Shown here piece after piece: positions 27,419 to 36,279 of a DNA stretch of 64,000 bases (positions are counted from its first letter, which is position 1; every line of letters begins with the position of its first letter). The DNA is from Carbonatibacter sp965199245 (lineage in GTDB: Bacteria > Pseudomonadota > Alphaproteobacteria > Kiloniellales > Kiloniellaceae): assembly GCA_965199245.1 (NCBI GenBank), contig CBDAQP010000001.1:930001-994000 (forward strand), in the 5' to 3' direction. Both the position numbers and the translations under genes were made by a program. The notes beneath the pieces were generated by a model that worked only from the letters and a program-made list of their open reading frames with translations, searched no databases and was not told the origin of the DNA.

Positions 27419-29338
27419 CTAGCTGTCTTTCTTTTTGTCGTCGTTGACTTCTTCAAAATCAGCATCAACAACACCATCGCCGTCTGCAGTGGACTCCTCA
27501 GCCCCAGAATTGGCATCCTGTGCGTCCGCATCCTGTGTCCCGGCATAAAGAGCCTCCCCAAGCTTCATTGAAGACGCTGCAAGCTCCCCAGAGCGGGACT
27601 GAATTTCGGACAGATCATCACCGTCCAAGGCTGTCCGCAGGGCTGCAACCGCAGTTTCAACAGCCGTCTTGTCGTCATCGGACAGCTTGCCGTCTTCCAG
27701 CTCGCTCAGGCTCTTTTCGCTTTGGTGAATGAGGGCTTCACCCTGATTTTTTGCCTCGGCCAATTCGCGGCGTTTTTTATCCGCATCCGCGTTTTCTTCG
27801 GCATCTTTGACCATCTTCTCAATGTCCGCATCGCTCAGACCACCAGAGGACTCAATGCGAATCTGCGTTTCCTTGCCCGTTCCCTTATCCTTGGCGGAAA
27901 CATTGACAATACCGTTCGCATCAATGTCAAAGGTCACTTCGATCTGGGGAACCCCACGCGGTGCAGAGGGAATGCCTTCGAGGTTAAACTGGCCCAACAT
28001 CTTGTTATCAGTCGCCATTTCGCGCTCGCCCTGGAAAACGCGGATAGTCACAGCAGACTGGTTATCCTCGGCAGTTGAAAAGGTCTGACTCTTTTTGGTC
28101 GGGATTGTGGTGTTGCGATCAATCAGCTTGGTCATGACACCGCCCAGTGTCTCAATGCCCAAAGACAACGGTGTCACATCCAGCAACAACACATCGGTCA
28201 CATCACCCTTGAGCACCCCGGCCTGAATCGCCGCACCTGTTGCCACGACCTCATCGGGATTGACCCCACGGTGCGGATCCTTGCCAAAGAAGCCTTTGAC
28301 TTCTTCCTGGACTTTTGGCATCCGCGTCATACCACCGACCATGATGATATTATCAATATCACCGGGGGTCACGCCTGCGTCCTTCAGGGCAGCCTGCACC
28401 GGTTTCATCGTCCGTGCAATCAAATCGCCAACCAGACTTTCCAGCTTTGCCCGCGACAGTTTCAGGGTCAGGTGCTTGGGGCCAGAGGCATCCGCCGTGA
28501 TAAAGGGCAGGTTGATTTCTGTCTGTGCAGAGGACGAGAGTTCAATCTTGGCCTTTTCTGCGGCTTCCTTCAAACGCTGTAGGGCCAAGGCATCGCCACG
28601 CAGATCAACGGTGTTTTCCTTTTTGAACTCGTCAGCCAGATAATCGATAATCCGATTGTCAAAATCTTCACCCCCCAAAAAGGTATCCCCATTGGTTGAT
28701 TTGACTTCGAAAACACCATCCCCGATTTCCAGAACGGAGACGTCGAACGTCCCCCCACCGAGGTCATAGACGACAATGGTGCCACTTTCATTTTTGTCCA
28801 TTCCATAGGCCAAAGCCGCCGCTGTGGGTTCGTTGATAATCCGCAGAACCTCCAGCCCCGCAATCTTTCCCGCATCCTTTGTCGCCTGACGCTGGGAATC
28901 ATTGAAATAGGCCGGAACGGTAATCACAGCCTGGGTCACGGACTCACCCAGTGAAGTTTCAGCTGTTTCTTTCATTTTTTGGAGGATAAAGGCGGAAATT
29001 TGGGACGGGCTGTATTTTTCTTCGCGCGCGCGCACCCACGCATCACCATTGTCTGCCTTGACAATGTCATAGGGGACAACATCCCGATCTTTTTTTGTGA
29101 GCGGATCATCAAAACGCCTCCCAATCAAACGCTTAATTGCGAAAAGCGTGTCTTTGGGATTGGTCACGGACTGACGCTTTGCAGGCAAACCCACCAGACG
29201 CTCGTCATCTGTAAAACCAACCATAGACGGCGTTGTGCGCGCGCCTTCGGCATTTTCAATCACACGGACATCCTTGCCATCCATCACCGCGACGCAAGAA
29301 TTCGTTGTTCCAAGATCAATTCCGATAACTTTACTCAT
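27419..29338 (-). CDS. dnaK: Chaperone DnaK (Hsp70)
   Basis: ATP-dependent Hsp70. The nucleotide-binding domain starts at MSKVIGIDLGTTNSCVAVMDG and includes VITVPAYFNDSQRQATKDAG, INEPTAAALAYG and VVYDLGGGTFDVS. The substrate-binding domain begins after the linker DVLLLDVTPLSLGIETLGG, and an acidic lid tail ends in DADFEEVNDDKKKDS. 639 residues. The frame is open 16 codons upstream of 29338, but only the ATG at 29338 gives the conserved N-terminus. Confidence 0.98.
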   Translation of the reverse strand: MSKVIGIDLGTTNSCVAVMDGKDVRVIENAEGARTTPSMVGFTDDERLVGLPAKRQSVTNPKDTLFAIKRLIGRRFDDPLTKKDRDVVPYDIVKADNGDAWVRAREEKYSPSQISAFILQKMKETAETSLGESVTQAVITVPAYFNDSQRQATKDAGKIAGLEVLRIINEPTAAALAYGMDKNESGTIVVYDLGGGTFDVSVLEIGDGVFEVKSTNGDTFLGGEDFDNRIIDYLADEFKKENTVDLRGDALALQRLKEAAEKAKIELSSSAQTEINLPFITADASGPKHLTLKLSRAKLESLVGDLIARTMKPVQAALKDAGVTPGDIDNIIMVGGMTRMPKVQEEVKGFFGKDPHRGVNPDEVVATGAAIQAGVLKGDVTDVLLLDVTPLSLGIETLGGVMTKLIDRNTTIPTKKSQTFSTAEDNQSAVTIRVFQGEREMATDNKMLGQFNLEGIPSAPRGVPQIEVTFDIDANGIVNVSAKDKGTGKETQIRIESSGGLSDADIEKMVKDAEENADADKKRRELAEAKNQGEALIHQSEKSLSELEDGKLSDDDKTAVETAVAALRTALDGDDLSEIQSRSGELAASSMKLGEALYAGTQDADAQDANSGAEESTADGDGVVDADFEEVNDDKKKDS

Positions 29339-29459
29339 ATCAACATTCCCCATACGATAAGCAACCGATCCGGCGGCCTTGACCAAGCACCGCCTCCCGA
29401 TCCTTTGAAGATGATCCCTTTCAAGGATCCTGACAGCCCTACGGTCGGGGCTACGCCTG

Positions 29460-29490
29460 ATATATATGAATCCTCTCTATGCTCTGCAAG
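29460..29490 (-). promoter_or_regulatory. Possible dnaK promoter (heat-shock-like)
   Basis: In the dnaK-gshB gap the minus strand carries TTCTTGCAGA (ending near 29483), then, after about 15 bases, TCATATATAT (near 29467-29458). CTTG followed by an AT-rich -10 resembles alphaproteobacterial sigma-32 promoters, though a clean CCCCAT-type -10 is missing. The leader also contains a small inverted repeat, GATCC...GGATC. Confidence 0.3.
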
Positions 29491-29510
29491 AACGAAAAAA
29501 GGAATTTTGG

Positions 29511-30464
29511 TTACACCGACGCCAGACGATTTTCAATGGCATTCCAAATATCGCGTTCCAGTGTCAGATTGCTATAGTGGTTGATTTCATAGACACCACC
29601 GGGTGAAGTGATATTGATTTCTGTCATCACATCACCAATCACATCAATGCCCGCCACAATAATTCCCCGTTCGCGGAGCGTCGGGCCAATACGCGCACAG
29701 ATTTCACGATCACGATCATTCAATTCAGCCGCTTCCGTCCGTCCGCCCGCATAAACATTGGCCCGCACTTCACCAGGCGCGGGCAAGCGATTAAAGGCCC
29801 CCGCAGGCACCCCATCAATCAATATAATGCGTTTATCCCCCTGCGTCACAATGTCGGGCAGGTAGGCCTGAATCACCGCAGGTTCGGGATAAAGATTGGC
29901 AAACAGTTCCAAAACAGCCTTGAGATTTTCATCCTCGGGCTTGATGTGAAACACGCCGGCCCCTCCATTTCCATAGAGCGGTTTGACGATCAAATCCCGG
30001 TGTTCGGCCCGAAAATCGTCCACTGCCTCAAGATCCGAAGAAATTAACGTCGGCGGCATCAGTTCCGGAAATTCAGAAATGAATATTTTTTCCGGACAGT
30101 TTCTGACCTGCGTTGGATCATTGACAACCAGAGTGCGCGGATGGATCCGATCCAGCAAAGATGTCGCCGTGATATAGGCCATGTCAACGGGCGGATCCTG
30201 GCGCATCAACACAACATCAATATCGTGTTCGAGGTCAATGACCTCCGGTTCACCTAAAATGGCCGGACAATCTGCGACGCGCTGAAAAACAACAGGCCGC
30301 GCCCGCGCAACAATCTGCGTGTCCCTCAACGACAGATCACGGGGCAGATAGTGATAGAGTTTGTATCCGCGCTTTTGCGCCTCCAACCCCAAAAGAAGCG
30401 AGGTATCCCCCGCGACCCTAATTGTCGCGACAGGATCCATCTGAATGGCAATGCGAAGAGTCAT
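29511..30464 (-). CDS. gshB: Glutathione synthetase
   Basis: ATP-grasp ligase that joins gamma-glutamylcysteine and glycine. The N-terminal domain begins LRIAIQMDPVATIRVAGDTS. ATP-grasp signatures are LIVKPLYGNGGAGVFHI, ILIDGVPAGAFNRLPAPGEVRANVYAGG and IVAGIDVIGDVMTEINITSPGG. 317 residues, as expected. The start overlaps the stop of the BON lipoprotein gene. Confidence 0.96.
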   Translation of the reverse strand: MTLRIAIQMDPVATIRVAGDTSLLLGLEAQKRGYKLYHYLPRDLSLRDTQIVARARPVVFQRVADCPAILGEPEVIDLEHDIDVVLMRQDPPVDMAYITATSLLDRIHPRTLVVNDPTQVRNCPEKIFISEFPELMPPTLISSDLEAVDDFRAEHRDLIVKPLYGNGGAGVFHIKPEDENLKAVLELFANLYPEPAVIQAYLPDIVTQGDKRIILIDGVPAGAFNRLPAPGEVRANVYAGGRTEAAELNDRDREICARIGPTLRERGIIVAGIDVIGDVMTEINITSPGGVYEINHYSNLTLERDIWNAIENRLASV

Positions 30465-31054
30465 TTTTTATTCTGTTCCTTTTTGACACGGATATAGCTG
30501 ACAACACGACGGACATAGGGAACATCGCGCGCATATGCAATCACTCTGTCCTTTTCTGCCTGACTTTGGGCAAAACCGATCAAATAGATTCGCGCATTGG
30601 TTGTATTGATGACATAGTTGACCGAACTCACCCCCCCATCAAATAAAAGCTTGCTCCGCAACCGGGTTGAAATCCAAATGTCCTGCGCCGCATCGATCAA
30701 ATCCCCACTGGCCCTGACCTCAATTTCATTGATAACGTCACGCACTCCAGCCGCTTTCCAGCTTAAGCGCACAGCCTGGGCGCGGTTTTCCGCTGTCTTT
30801 ACAACCCCGGTGAGCAAAACCCGCCCTTCATAGGTCGTCACAGACAGCTTGCGAAAGGTCTCAATATCATACCGGAAAAGGCTTTCGCTAACCTCTAGGG
30901 CAATCTTGCTATCATTCAGGGCAGTTGCCGTCGAGCGATCCTGTGCAACCACCTTTCCCGCCGTGACCGCCGTGCGCACAGCAACACCAGCAGGCGTACA
31001 GGCCACCGACCACATCAAGGAAAGCACAGTCAACACAAGAATTTTTCGCTTCAT
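30461..31054 (-). CDS. BON-domain lipoprotein (YraP/DolP-like)
   Basis: Predicted outer-membrane lipoprotein of 197 residues. The signal peptide MKRKILVLTVLSLMWSVAC has the lipobox SVAC. Two BON domains follow (about 50-115 and 125-190; e.g. LSVTTYEGRVLLTGVVKTAENRAQAV and VINTTNARIYLIGFAQSQAEKDRVIAYA). DolP of E. coli maintains outer-membrane integrity. The ATG at 31054 has GGGAGG eight bases ahead. It sits in the conserved neighbourhood rsmI-yraN-BON beside an LpoA-like gene. Confidence 0.88.
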   Translation of the reverse strand: MKRKILVLTVLSLMWSVACTPAGVAVRTAVTAGKVVAQDRSTATALNDSKIALEVSESLFRYDIETFRKLSVTTYEGRVLLTGVVKTAENRAQAVRLSWKAAGVRDVINEIEVRASGDLIDAAQDIWISTRLRSKLLFDGGVSSVNYVINTTNARIYLIGFAQSQAEKDRVIAYARDVPYVRRVVSYIRVKKEQNKK

Positions 31055-31092
31055 TTTTTTCCTCCCGTTTTTTTCCTGGTACAGATCAAAAT

Positions 31093-31473
31093 CTACAAAG
31101 ACCACGCCCCCACCACATGACGCGGCCAAGACAGCCCCCCACAGATCCCGTGTGCAAAGGTCACAAGATCAAAACGCCACGGCCCAGCAACCGCTCTGCC
31201 CTGTTCCCACGCCTGTGCCGCCCTCATAATACGGCGGCGTTGTCGTGGCCCCAGCGCACAGAGAGCCTCTTCGTGGGTGCGGCGCGCCTTGACCTCGACA
31301 AAAACAAGGATTTGGCCCTTTGTCATCACGAGGTCAATTTCACCTCCGCGTACCCGATAACGCCGTGCCAAAAGCCGATAGCCTTTCAACAACAGATACA
31401 GCAACGCTACATATTCGGCACGCAGGCCGCGTGTGCGGTTTTGCTGTCCCGTATACACGCGGTTTTGCTTCAT
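31093..31473 (-). CDS. yraN: YraN-family (UPF0102) nuclease-like protein
   Basis: A 126-residue protein with a PD-(D/E)XK-like core: GLRAEYVALLYLLLKGYRLLA, then GGEIDLVMTKGQILVFVEVKARR. The D and the ExK triad that would bind metal are visible. The function is unknown. The start overlaps the rsmI stop (ATGA), a conserved pairing. Confidence 0.92.
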   Translation of the reverse strand: MKQNRVYTGQQNRTRGLRAEYVALLYLLLKGYRLLARRYRVRGGEIDLVMTKGQILVFVEVKARRTHEEALCALGPRQRRRIMRAAQAWEQGRAVAGPWRFDLVTFAHGICGGLSWPRHVVGAWSL

Positions 31474-32315
31474 TCTTTGCCCTCCTGACCCAAATCAAGA
31501 GCCTTTTTATAGACCCTTTGACGCGGCAGGCCAAAGGCCCCTGAAACAGAGGTCACCGCATCTTTCAAACTCCTCCCCCCGGCAAGGACTTTTTTCAGTT
31601 CCTGCGCCACATCGACCCCCCCTTCATCACAGGCGGGCGGCCCTTCTGTGACAATAACAAGTTCACCCTTGGGGTTGCCATGAGTGCTATAATAATCCAC
31701 CAGATCAGACAAAAAGCCACGGCGCACCTGTTCAAATTTTTTGGTTAATTCGCGCACGACCGCCGCGCGGCGATGCCCCAGCACCGCCACCATATCACAC
31801 AGACAATCACTCAGACGCGCCGGACTTTCAAAAAAAATCAAGGTTGCGGGAACGGTGCTGATCTGCGCCAATGCTGTTTTGCGCGCTGTGGATTTTCGTG
31901 GCAAAAAACCATAAAAAAAATAACGATCAGACGGAAGACCAGACACAACCAACGCTGTCGTCGGGGCCGATGCCCCCGGTAGTGCTGTGACCTCTAACCC
32001 CGCCGCAACGACAGCCTGAACCAGCTTATACCCCGGATCAGAAACCAGCGGCGTTCCCGCATCAGACACCAGCGCAACCTTTTTGCCGCTTTGCATCTGT
32101 TCCAACAGGCGCGGACGCACCCGGGGCGCAGAATGTTCGTGGTAAGCCACCAGAGGAGCCTTGAAATTCCACCGCTGGCAGAGCCGCTTTGTCAGGCGTG
32201 TATCCTCACAGGCAATCACATCGACCCGCTGTAAGGTATCTTTTGCCCGCTCTGTCATATCACCAAGGTTGCCGATTGGGGTCGCGACAAGGTAGAGTGA
32301 TGGCGGTGGCGTCAA
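31470..32315 (-). CDS. rsmI: 16S rRNA (cytidine1402-2'-O)-methyltransferase
   Basis: SAM-dependent tetrapyrrole-methylase-fold enzyme that 2'-O-methylates C1402 in the ribosomal P site. Characteristic segments are SLYLVATPIGNLGDMTERA, VIACEDTRLTKRL, VALVSDAGTPLVSDPGYKLV and YFFYGFLPRKSTARK. 281 residues. It is divergent from the LpoA-like gene, as in many proteobacteria. Confidence 0.96.
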   Translation of the reverse strand: MTPPPSLYLVATPIGNLGDMTERAKDTLQRVDVIACEDTRLTKRLCQRWNFKAPLVAYHEHSAPRVRPRLLEQMQSGKKVALVSDAGTPLVSDPGYKLVQAVVAAGLEVTALPGASAPTTALVVSGLPSDRYFFYGFLPRKSTARKTALAQISTVPATLIFFESPARLSDCLCDMVAVLGHRRAAVVRELTKKFEQVRRGFLSDLVDYYSTHGNPKGELVIVTEGPPACDEGGVDVAQELKKVLAGGRSLKDAVTSVSGAFGLPRQRVYKKALDLGQEGKE

Positions 32316-32431
32316 GGACTCGGCCTCACAACAAACGGAAACACCAGAGCGGGGGGGCGGGGGGCATCAGGGATGTTCACGTCATCTGGCTTTGAAGATT
32401 TTTGAGGATTGTTTTTTTAAGGGGCGAAACC

Positions 32432-33823
32432 GTGCAGGGTTTTTTTAATATTCTTCACAGATTGTGCGTGATGTCAATCGGGGTTTGTCTTGTCCTGTTC
32501 CTTGTCCTCGCGGCCTGTGCCCCCCTGCCACAAACCCAAACGATTCAGTCCACCCCCCCGCCAAAGCCCGAAACTGTTGCCCCCCCCCCCCAACAGAACC
32601 ACAGCAAAACTGTTCTCACCCCGACAGAGCTTCCCCCCGCATTTCCAGATCAACCTCCTGCCATCGAAGAAACCGCCCTGCCCCCCACACAGGCGCAAAA
32701 AACCCGCGTTGCGCTTCTTCTCCCCCTGTCGGGCAAGGCCTCGGAGGCCGGACAGGCCCTGATGAACGCGGCCCAGCTTGCACTTTTCGATCACGCCACC
32801 GAAGATTTTGAATTGATTGTGCGTGATACCATCGGACAGCCGGATATGGCCCGCCGCGTTGCCGAGGATGTGATTGGCGAAGGGGCCGAGATCATCATCG
32901 GGCCACTGTTCGGGCAATCGGTCATCGCCATGACCCCCCTGGCCCAGGACGCCGGAGTGCCGGTGATCACCTTTTCAAACGACACCACCATTGCCCGCAA
33001 TGGTGTCTATCCCCTGGGCCTCACCCCGGAACAACAAATCAATCGCCTGGTCAGCTATGCAGGGGGGCAAGGGATCACACGCTTTGCCCTACTCGCCCCC
33101 GCGAATGAATTTGGTCAAAGATTATCTGGTGCCATGTCTGAGGCAACCCGGAAAAACGGGTCGGCCCTGGTCAAAAGTGCCTTCTACACACCCGGCGCAC
33201 AGGATCAGCGCACAACCATCAAGGCCCTCGCAAACTATGACCAACGCAATGCAGAACTCAAGGCCCACCGCAAGGCTCTACAGGCCGAAGGCACCGCCGC
33301 CGCCAAACGCGCCCTCAAACGCCTCAAAGGCCGCGATACGCTGCGCCCGCCAGATTTTGACGCCATTCTGGTTGGCGCATCGGGGCTTGATCTTCTGACC
33401 CTCGCCCCCTTGCTCAATTTCTATGATGTCGATCCGCGTCGTGTGCGTTATCTCGGCACGGCACAGTGGGACAATCCCCGCCTGGGCCGTGAACCCACCC
33501 TGACAGAGAGCTGGTTTACCAACTATTCGCCGAAAAACTGGGCCGCCTTTGCCGCACGTTACCGCCAAACCTACAACAGCAACGCCCCCCGCCTTGCCGC
33601 GCTGGCCTACGATGCGGTGGCCATGGCAGCGATCATGGCCCGCACCGCAGAAAACAATCCTTTTGACCTCACCACGCTTACCCGTACGTCAGGCTTTGAC
33701 GGCATTAACGGCTATTTCCGCCTGAACACAGGGGGCAGGGTTGAACGCGCCTTGCCCATCCTCACCCTGAAACGCGATGCCGTAACTTTGCGCGAAGAGG
33801 CCACCCTGCCTGCCGCAAACTGA
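32432..33823 (+). CDS. Penicillin-binding protein activator (LpoA-like) lipoprotein
   Basis: Outer-membrane lipoprotein with a periplasmic-binding-protein fold, related to the C-terminal domain of LpoA, which activates PBP1A. The signal peptide ends in the lipobox LAAC, and a Pro/Gln-rich linker (about residues 30-75) precedes the LIVBP-like domain (VALLLPLSGKASEAGQALMNA, GAEIIIGPLFGQSVIAM, YLGTAQWDNPRLGREP). The GTG at 32432 has AAGGGG seven bases ahead; TTG 32402 and ATG 32471 are alternatives. The linker contains an unbroken run of 12 C (32580-32591). Confidence 0.85.
   Translation: MQGFFNILHRLCVMSIGVCLVLFLVLAACAPLPQTQTIQSTPPPKPETVAPPPQQNHSKTVLTPTELPPAFPDQPPAIEETALPPTQAQKTRVALLLPLSGKASEAGQALMNAAQLALFDHATEDFELIVRDTIGQPDMARRVAEDVIGEGAEIIIGPLFGQSVIAMTPLAQDAGVPVITFSNDTTIARNGVYPLGLTPEQQINRLVSYAGGQGITRFALLAPANEFGQRLSGAMSEATRKNGSALVKSAFYTPGAQDQRTTIKALANYDQRNAELKAHRKALQAEGTAAAKRALKRLKGRDTLRPPDFDAILVGASGLDLLTLAPLLNFYDVDPRRVRYLGTAQWDNPRLGREPTLTESWFTNYSPKNWAAFAARYRQTYNSNAPRLAALAYDAVAMAAIMARTAENNPFDLTTLTRTSGFDGINGYFRLNTGGRVERALPILTLKRDAVTLREEATLPAAN
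32580..32591 (+). repeat. Homopolymeric C12 tract in the LpoA-like gene
   Basis: Twelve consecutive C bases encode the Pro stretch of the linker, about 50 codons into the gene. It is the longest homopolymer noticed in the window; others reach 8-9. A change of one base would shift the frame soon after the signal peptide, so the tract could cause slipped-strand phase variation. Confidence 0.85.
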
Positions 33824-33842
33824 CCGCTCCCGAAAATCATTT

Positions 33843-33874
33843 TTTGTCTAAAATCATAAACATTTCAGACAAAA
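33843..33874 (+). promoter_or_regulatory. Inverted repeat upstream of the SulP gene
   Basis: TTTGTCTAAAAT and ATTTCAGACAAA form 12-bp arms (11 of 12 paired) around a 7-base spacer in the gap after the LpoA-like gene. It may be an operator or a weak terminator. The right arm, CATTTCAGACAAAA, recurs exactly at 52989-53002. Confidence 0.4.
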
Positions 33875-33967
33875 GGGAAGAGTTTGCGTTCCAGCGTGAA
33901 TCTGATAAACGTCCGACCGGACAACGAGTTTTCCCAACGGACTGCCCCAAAATTATTCCGAGGCCCA

Positions 33968-35542
33968 ATGATGAAAAACTACGCTTTTCTGGAAAGAAAA
34001 AATATCAAGGCAGATGCCCTCTCGGGTTTGACCGTTGCCCTCGCCCTTGTGCCAGAGGCCGTCGCCTTTGCCTTTGTCGCCAATGTTCATCCCCTGGTCG
34101 GGCTTTATGCGGCCTTCATTGTCGGTCTGGTTACTGCGCTCCTCGGGGGACGTCCGGGGATGATCTCCGGGGCGACGGGAGCCCTGGCAGTTGTCATTGC
34201 CGCACTCGTCATCCAGCACGGCCCCGAATATCTTTTTGCCGCTGTTGTGGTGATGGGACTCATCCAGATCACAGCCGGGATTCTGCGCCTGGGCAAGTTT
34301 ATCCGCCTTGTCCCGCATCCTGTTATGCTGGGCTTTGTCAACGGTCTGGCGATTGTGATCTTTCTGGCCCAGCTGACGCAATTCAAGGACTCAAACGGGG
34401 CGTGGTTAAGCAGTGATCGTCTGGCTCTCATGCTCGGCCTGGTTGCCGCAACCATGGTGATTATTCACGTTCTGCCTAAAATAACCACAGCGATTCCCTC
34501 TGCTCTCGCCGCGATTATTGTGATTTCTCTGCTGGTTATCGGTCTGGATTTGCAAACTCCGACCGTCGGTGATCTGGCCTCCATCGCGGGGGGGTTGCCG
34601 CAATTCCATATCCCCGCCGTTCCGATGAACTGGGAAACACTCTGGATTGTCCTGCCCTATTCTGTCATCCTTGCCGCTGTTGGATTGATTGAATCCTTGC
34701 TGACCCTCACCCTGATTGATGACATGACAGAAACAAAGGGAAACACGGCACAGGAATGTGTCGGACAGGGTATCGCGAACCTGATTACGGGATTTTTTGG
34801 CGGAATGGGGGGCTGTGCCATGATCGGTCAGTCGATGATCAATATCCGCTCTGGCGGGCGCAACCGGCTCTCGGGTACAGTCGCCGCTCTTTTCCTGTTG
34901 ATCTTTATCCTCTTTGCCTCCAGCTATATTGAACTGATCCCCCTTGCCGCGCTGGTCGGTGTCATGTTTATGGTGGTCATCGGAACCTTTGCCTGGCCCA
35001 GTCTCAGTATCCTCCACCGCATTCCGCGTGCTGATGCGCTTGTTATTGTGCTGGTGACGGCTGTGACCGTTGCAACAGACCTGGCCATTGCGGTCATTGC
35101 GGGGGTCATCGTGTCCAGCCTTGTTTTTGCATGGAATGCCGCCCGACAGGTGTCGGCGCGGGTGGAAACAAGCAAAGACGCGCAACATACAACCTATAGC
35201 CTTTCCGGTCCGCTGTTTTTCGGCTCTGTTGCCAATTTTAATGAACTTTTTTCCCCGCGCACTGATGCCGATGATGTCATCATTGACTTTCGCAACTCGC
35301 GCGTCTGGGATCATTCTGGCCTGGAGGCCATTGACGCCCTCGCCGAACGCTATCGCCGCCATGGGAAGACCCTTCACCTCGTTCACTTGAGCCAGGACTG
35401 CCGCTACCTCTTGCGAAAATCAGCCGACCTGGTCGAAGTCAATGTCATCGAAGACCCCCAATACGGGGTTGCCACAGACTATTCACGCCACTATCACAAC
35501 GACCTGCCCGAGGCCGTCCGCGCCAGCAAAGCGACCCGATAA
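33968..35542 (+). CDS. SulP-family inorganic anion transporter with STAS domain
   Basis: Inner-membrane SLC26/SulP transporter of about 524 residues. The core has some 12-14 helices, starting LSGLTVALALVPEAVAFAFVA and including MISGATGALAVVIAALV and GGMGGCAMIGQSMINIRSGGRNRLSG. A C-terminal STAS domain follows (DDVIIDFRNSRVWDHSGLEAID, residues about 430-500). The substrate may be sulfate or bicarbonate. The ATG at 33968 is preferred over the open extension to 33884, which has no family sequence. Confidence 0.9.
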   Translation: MMKNYAFLERKNIKADALSGLTVALALVPEAVAFAFVANVHPLVGLYAAFIVGLVTALLGGRPGMISGATGALAVVIAALVIQHGPEYLFAAVVVMGLIQITAGILRLGKFIRLVPHPVMLGFVNGLAIVIFLAQLTQFKDSNGAWLSSDRLALMLGLVAATMVIIHVLPKITTAIPSALAAIIVISLLVIGLDLQTPTVGDLASIAGGLPQFHIPAVPMNWETLWIVLPYSVILAAVGLIESLLTLTLIDDMTETKGNTAQECVGQGIANLITGFFGGMGGCAMIGQSMINIRSGGRNRLSGTVAALFLLIFILFASSYIELIPLAALVGVMFMVVIGTFAWPSLSILHRIPRADALVIVLVTAVTVATDLAIAVIAGVIVSSLVFAWNAARQVSARVETSKDAQHTTYSLSGPLFFGSVANFNELFSPRTDADDVIIDFRNSRVWDHSGLEAIDALAERYRRHGKTLHLVHLSQDCRYLLRKSADLVEVNVIEDPQYGVATDYSRHYHNDLPEAVRASKATR

Positions 35543-35566
35543 GGCGTTTATTTCCCCCACAGAAGA

Positions 35567-35627
35567 GAACCTCTCAAAATCTCAAACCGAAGCAGAACCG
35601 CCGTTTTCGAGAGTTGCCCAGAGGTTC
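35567..35627. repeat. Possible fragment of the dispersed inverted-repeat element (copy E)
   Basis: GAACCTCTCAAAATCTC and then CCGTTTTCGAGA resemble copy C at 2944-2999 (CCTCTCAAAACCTC and CCGTTTTCGAGA). The stretch is bounded by GAACCTCT/AGAGGTTC inverted ends (35567-35574 and 35620-35627). It lies between sulP and the IS3 remnant. Confidence 0.4.
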
Positions 35628-35690
35628 AAAATAAGCTGGTTCCAGTTTCCTGGACAATCCGGCAGCATAATTAAGGTGTATTCCGGTTGC

Positions 35691-36088
35691 TCATGCTGCT
35701 GCCTTATTTACATCCATCAGCGGGGCATGCCCCGCTGATGGACGGTGGTTCCAATAAGCCTCCTGGGGTGTCTGTCCGTCAAGTGCTGAATGGGGGCGGT
35801 GACGATTATAGAAATCGAACCAATCCTTGATGACACTGCGGGCTGTAAAGCCGTTATCCAATTCATGCAGGTCGACCGCTTCATATTTCAGGCTACGCCA
35901 GAGCCTTTCGATGAAGATGTTATCCATCCAGCACCCCCGGCCATGAGATGCGGGTGTCATGATCCTTCAGCAGACCAGTGAAGTCCTGGCTGGTGAATTG
36001 GCTGCCCTGATCGCTATTGAATATCTCGGGCTTGTCATACTTCTGCAAAGCCTCTTCCAACGAATCAACACAGAATGACGCGTACATG
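35691..36088 (-). pseudogene. IS3-family transposase (OrfB) remnant
   Basis: C-terminal part of an IS3-type DDE transposase. On the minus strand from 36088 the frame gives YASFCVDSLEEALQKYDK and then FNSDQGSQFTSQDFTGLL, holding the second catalytic Asp. Near 35945 the frame shifts, and DNIFIERLWRSLKYEAVDLHE with the catalytic Glu continues in another frame to the stop at 35691. The N-terminal half, the first Asp and OrfA are missing. It is therefore inactive. Confidence 0.85.
35713..35742. repeat. Perfect 30-bp palindrome at the end of the IS3 remnant
   Basis: A perfect palindrome centred between 35727 and 35728 (core GGGGCATGCCCC) lies in the last codons of the IS3 transposase remnant. With no spacer it could extrude as a cruciform or act as a terminator near the element end. 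Confidence 0.75.
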
Positions 36089-36089
36089 C

Positions 36090-36172
36090 TATAGTCAATC
36101 CATTATAATCTGCTTATATAGCCTATCCATTATAATCTGATTATATAGCCTATCCATTATAATCTGATTATA
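36090..36172. repeat. Three tandem 27-bp copies of an IS630-type left end
   Basis: Units start at 36090, 36117 and 36144, each reading TATAG(C/T)C(T/A)ATCCATTATAA and then TCTG(A/C)TTATA. The first is slightly diverged. The third runs on into the internally deleted element at 36144-36271. The terminal TATAGCCTATCC is the inverse of the right end at 37081-37092. Confidence 0.8.
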
Positions 36173-36271
36173 CTTTATGGATGATCTATTCATCAGATTT
36201 CCTCAGTAAGGTTTTATCTGTCCGATGAACAACTCTTCCAAATTAAATCATTTTATATGAGATAGGCTATA
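36144..36271 (+). mobile_element. Internally deleted IS630-type element (MITE-like)
   Basis: About 128 bp that fuse a left IS end, including the first bases of the transposase gene (ATTCATCAGATTTCC near 36187), directly to a right end (CAACTCTTCCAAATTAAATC and ATATGAGATAGGCTATA). The same two segments are about 800 bp apart in the neighbouring element at 36272-37092. It is a non-autonomous deletion derivative lying head to tail with that element. Confidence 0.75.
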
Positions 36272-36279
36272 CTTTATGG

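Noticed and set aside
32464..32811. Alternative-frame ORFs across the LpoA-like gene start
   Set aside because: Pro/Arg/Cys-rich products of a C-rich region; the lipoprotein frame has a signal peptide, lipobox and family domain.
34406..35386. 326-codon ORF on the minus strand
   Set aside because: It lies wholly antisense to the SulP transporter. Its translation is rich in His, Gln, Asp and Gly, as expected from the reverse of a membrane protein gene, and has no family features.
36090..36172. Possible CRISPR array
   Set aside because: The 27-bp units are directly adjacent without spacers, match IS630 ends and have no cas genes nearby.
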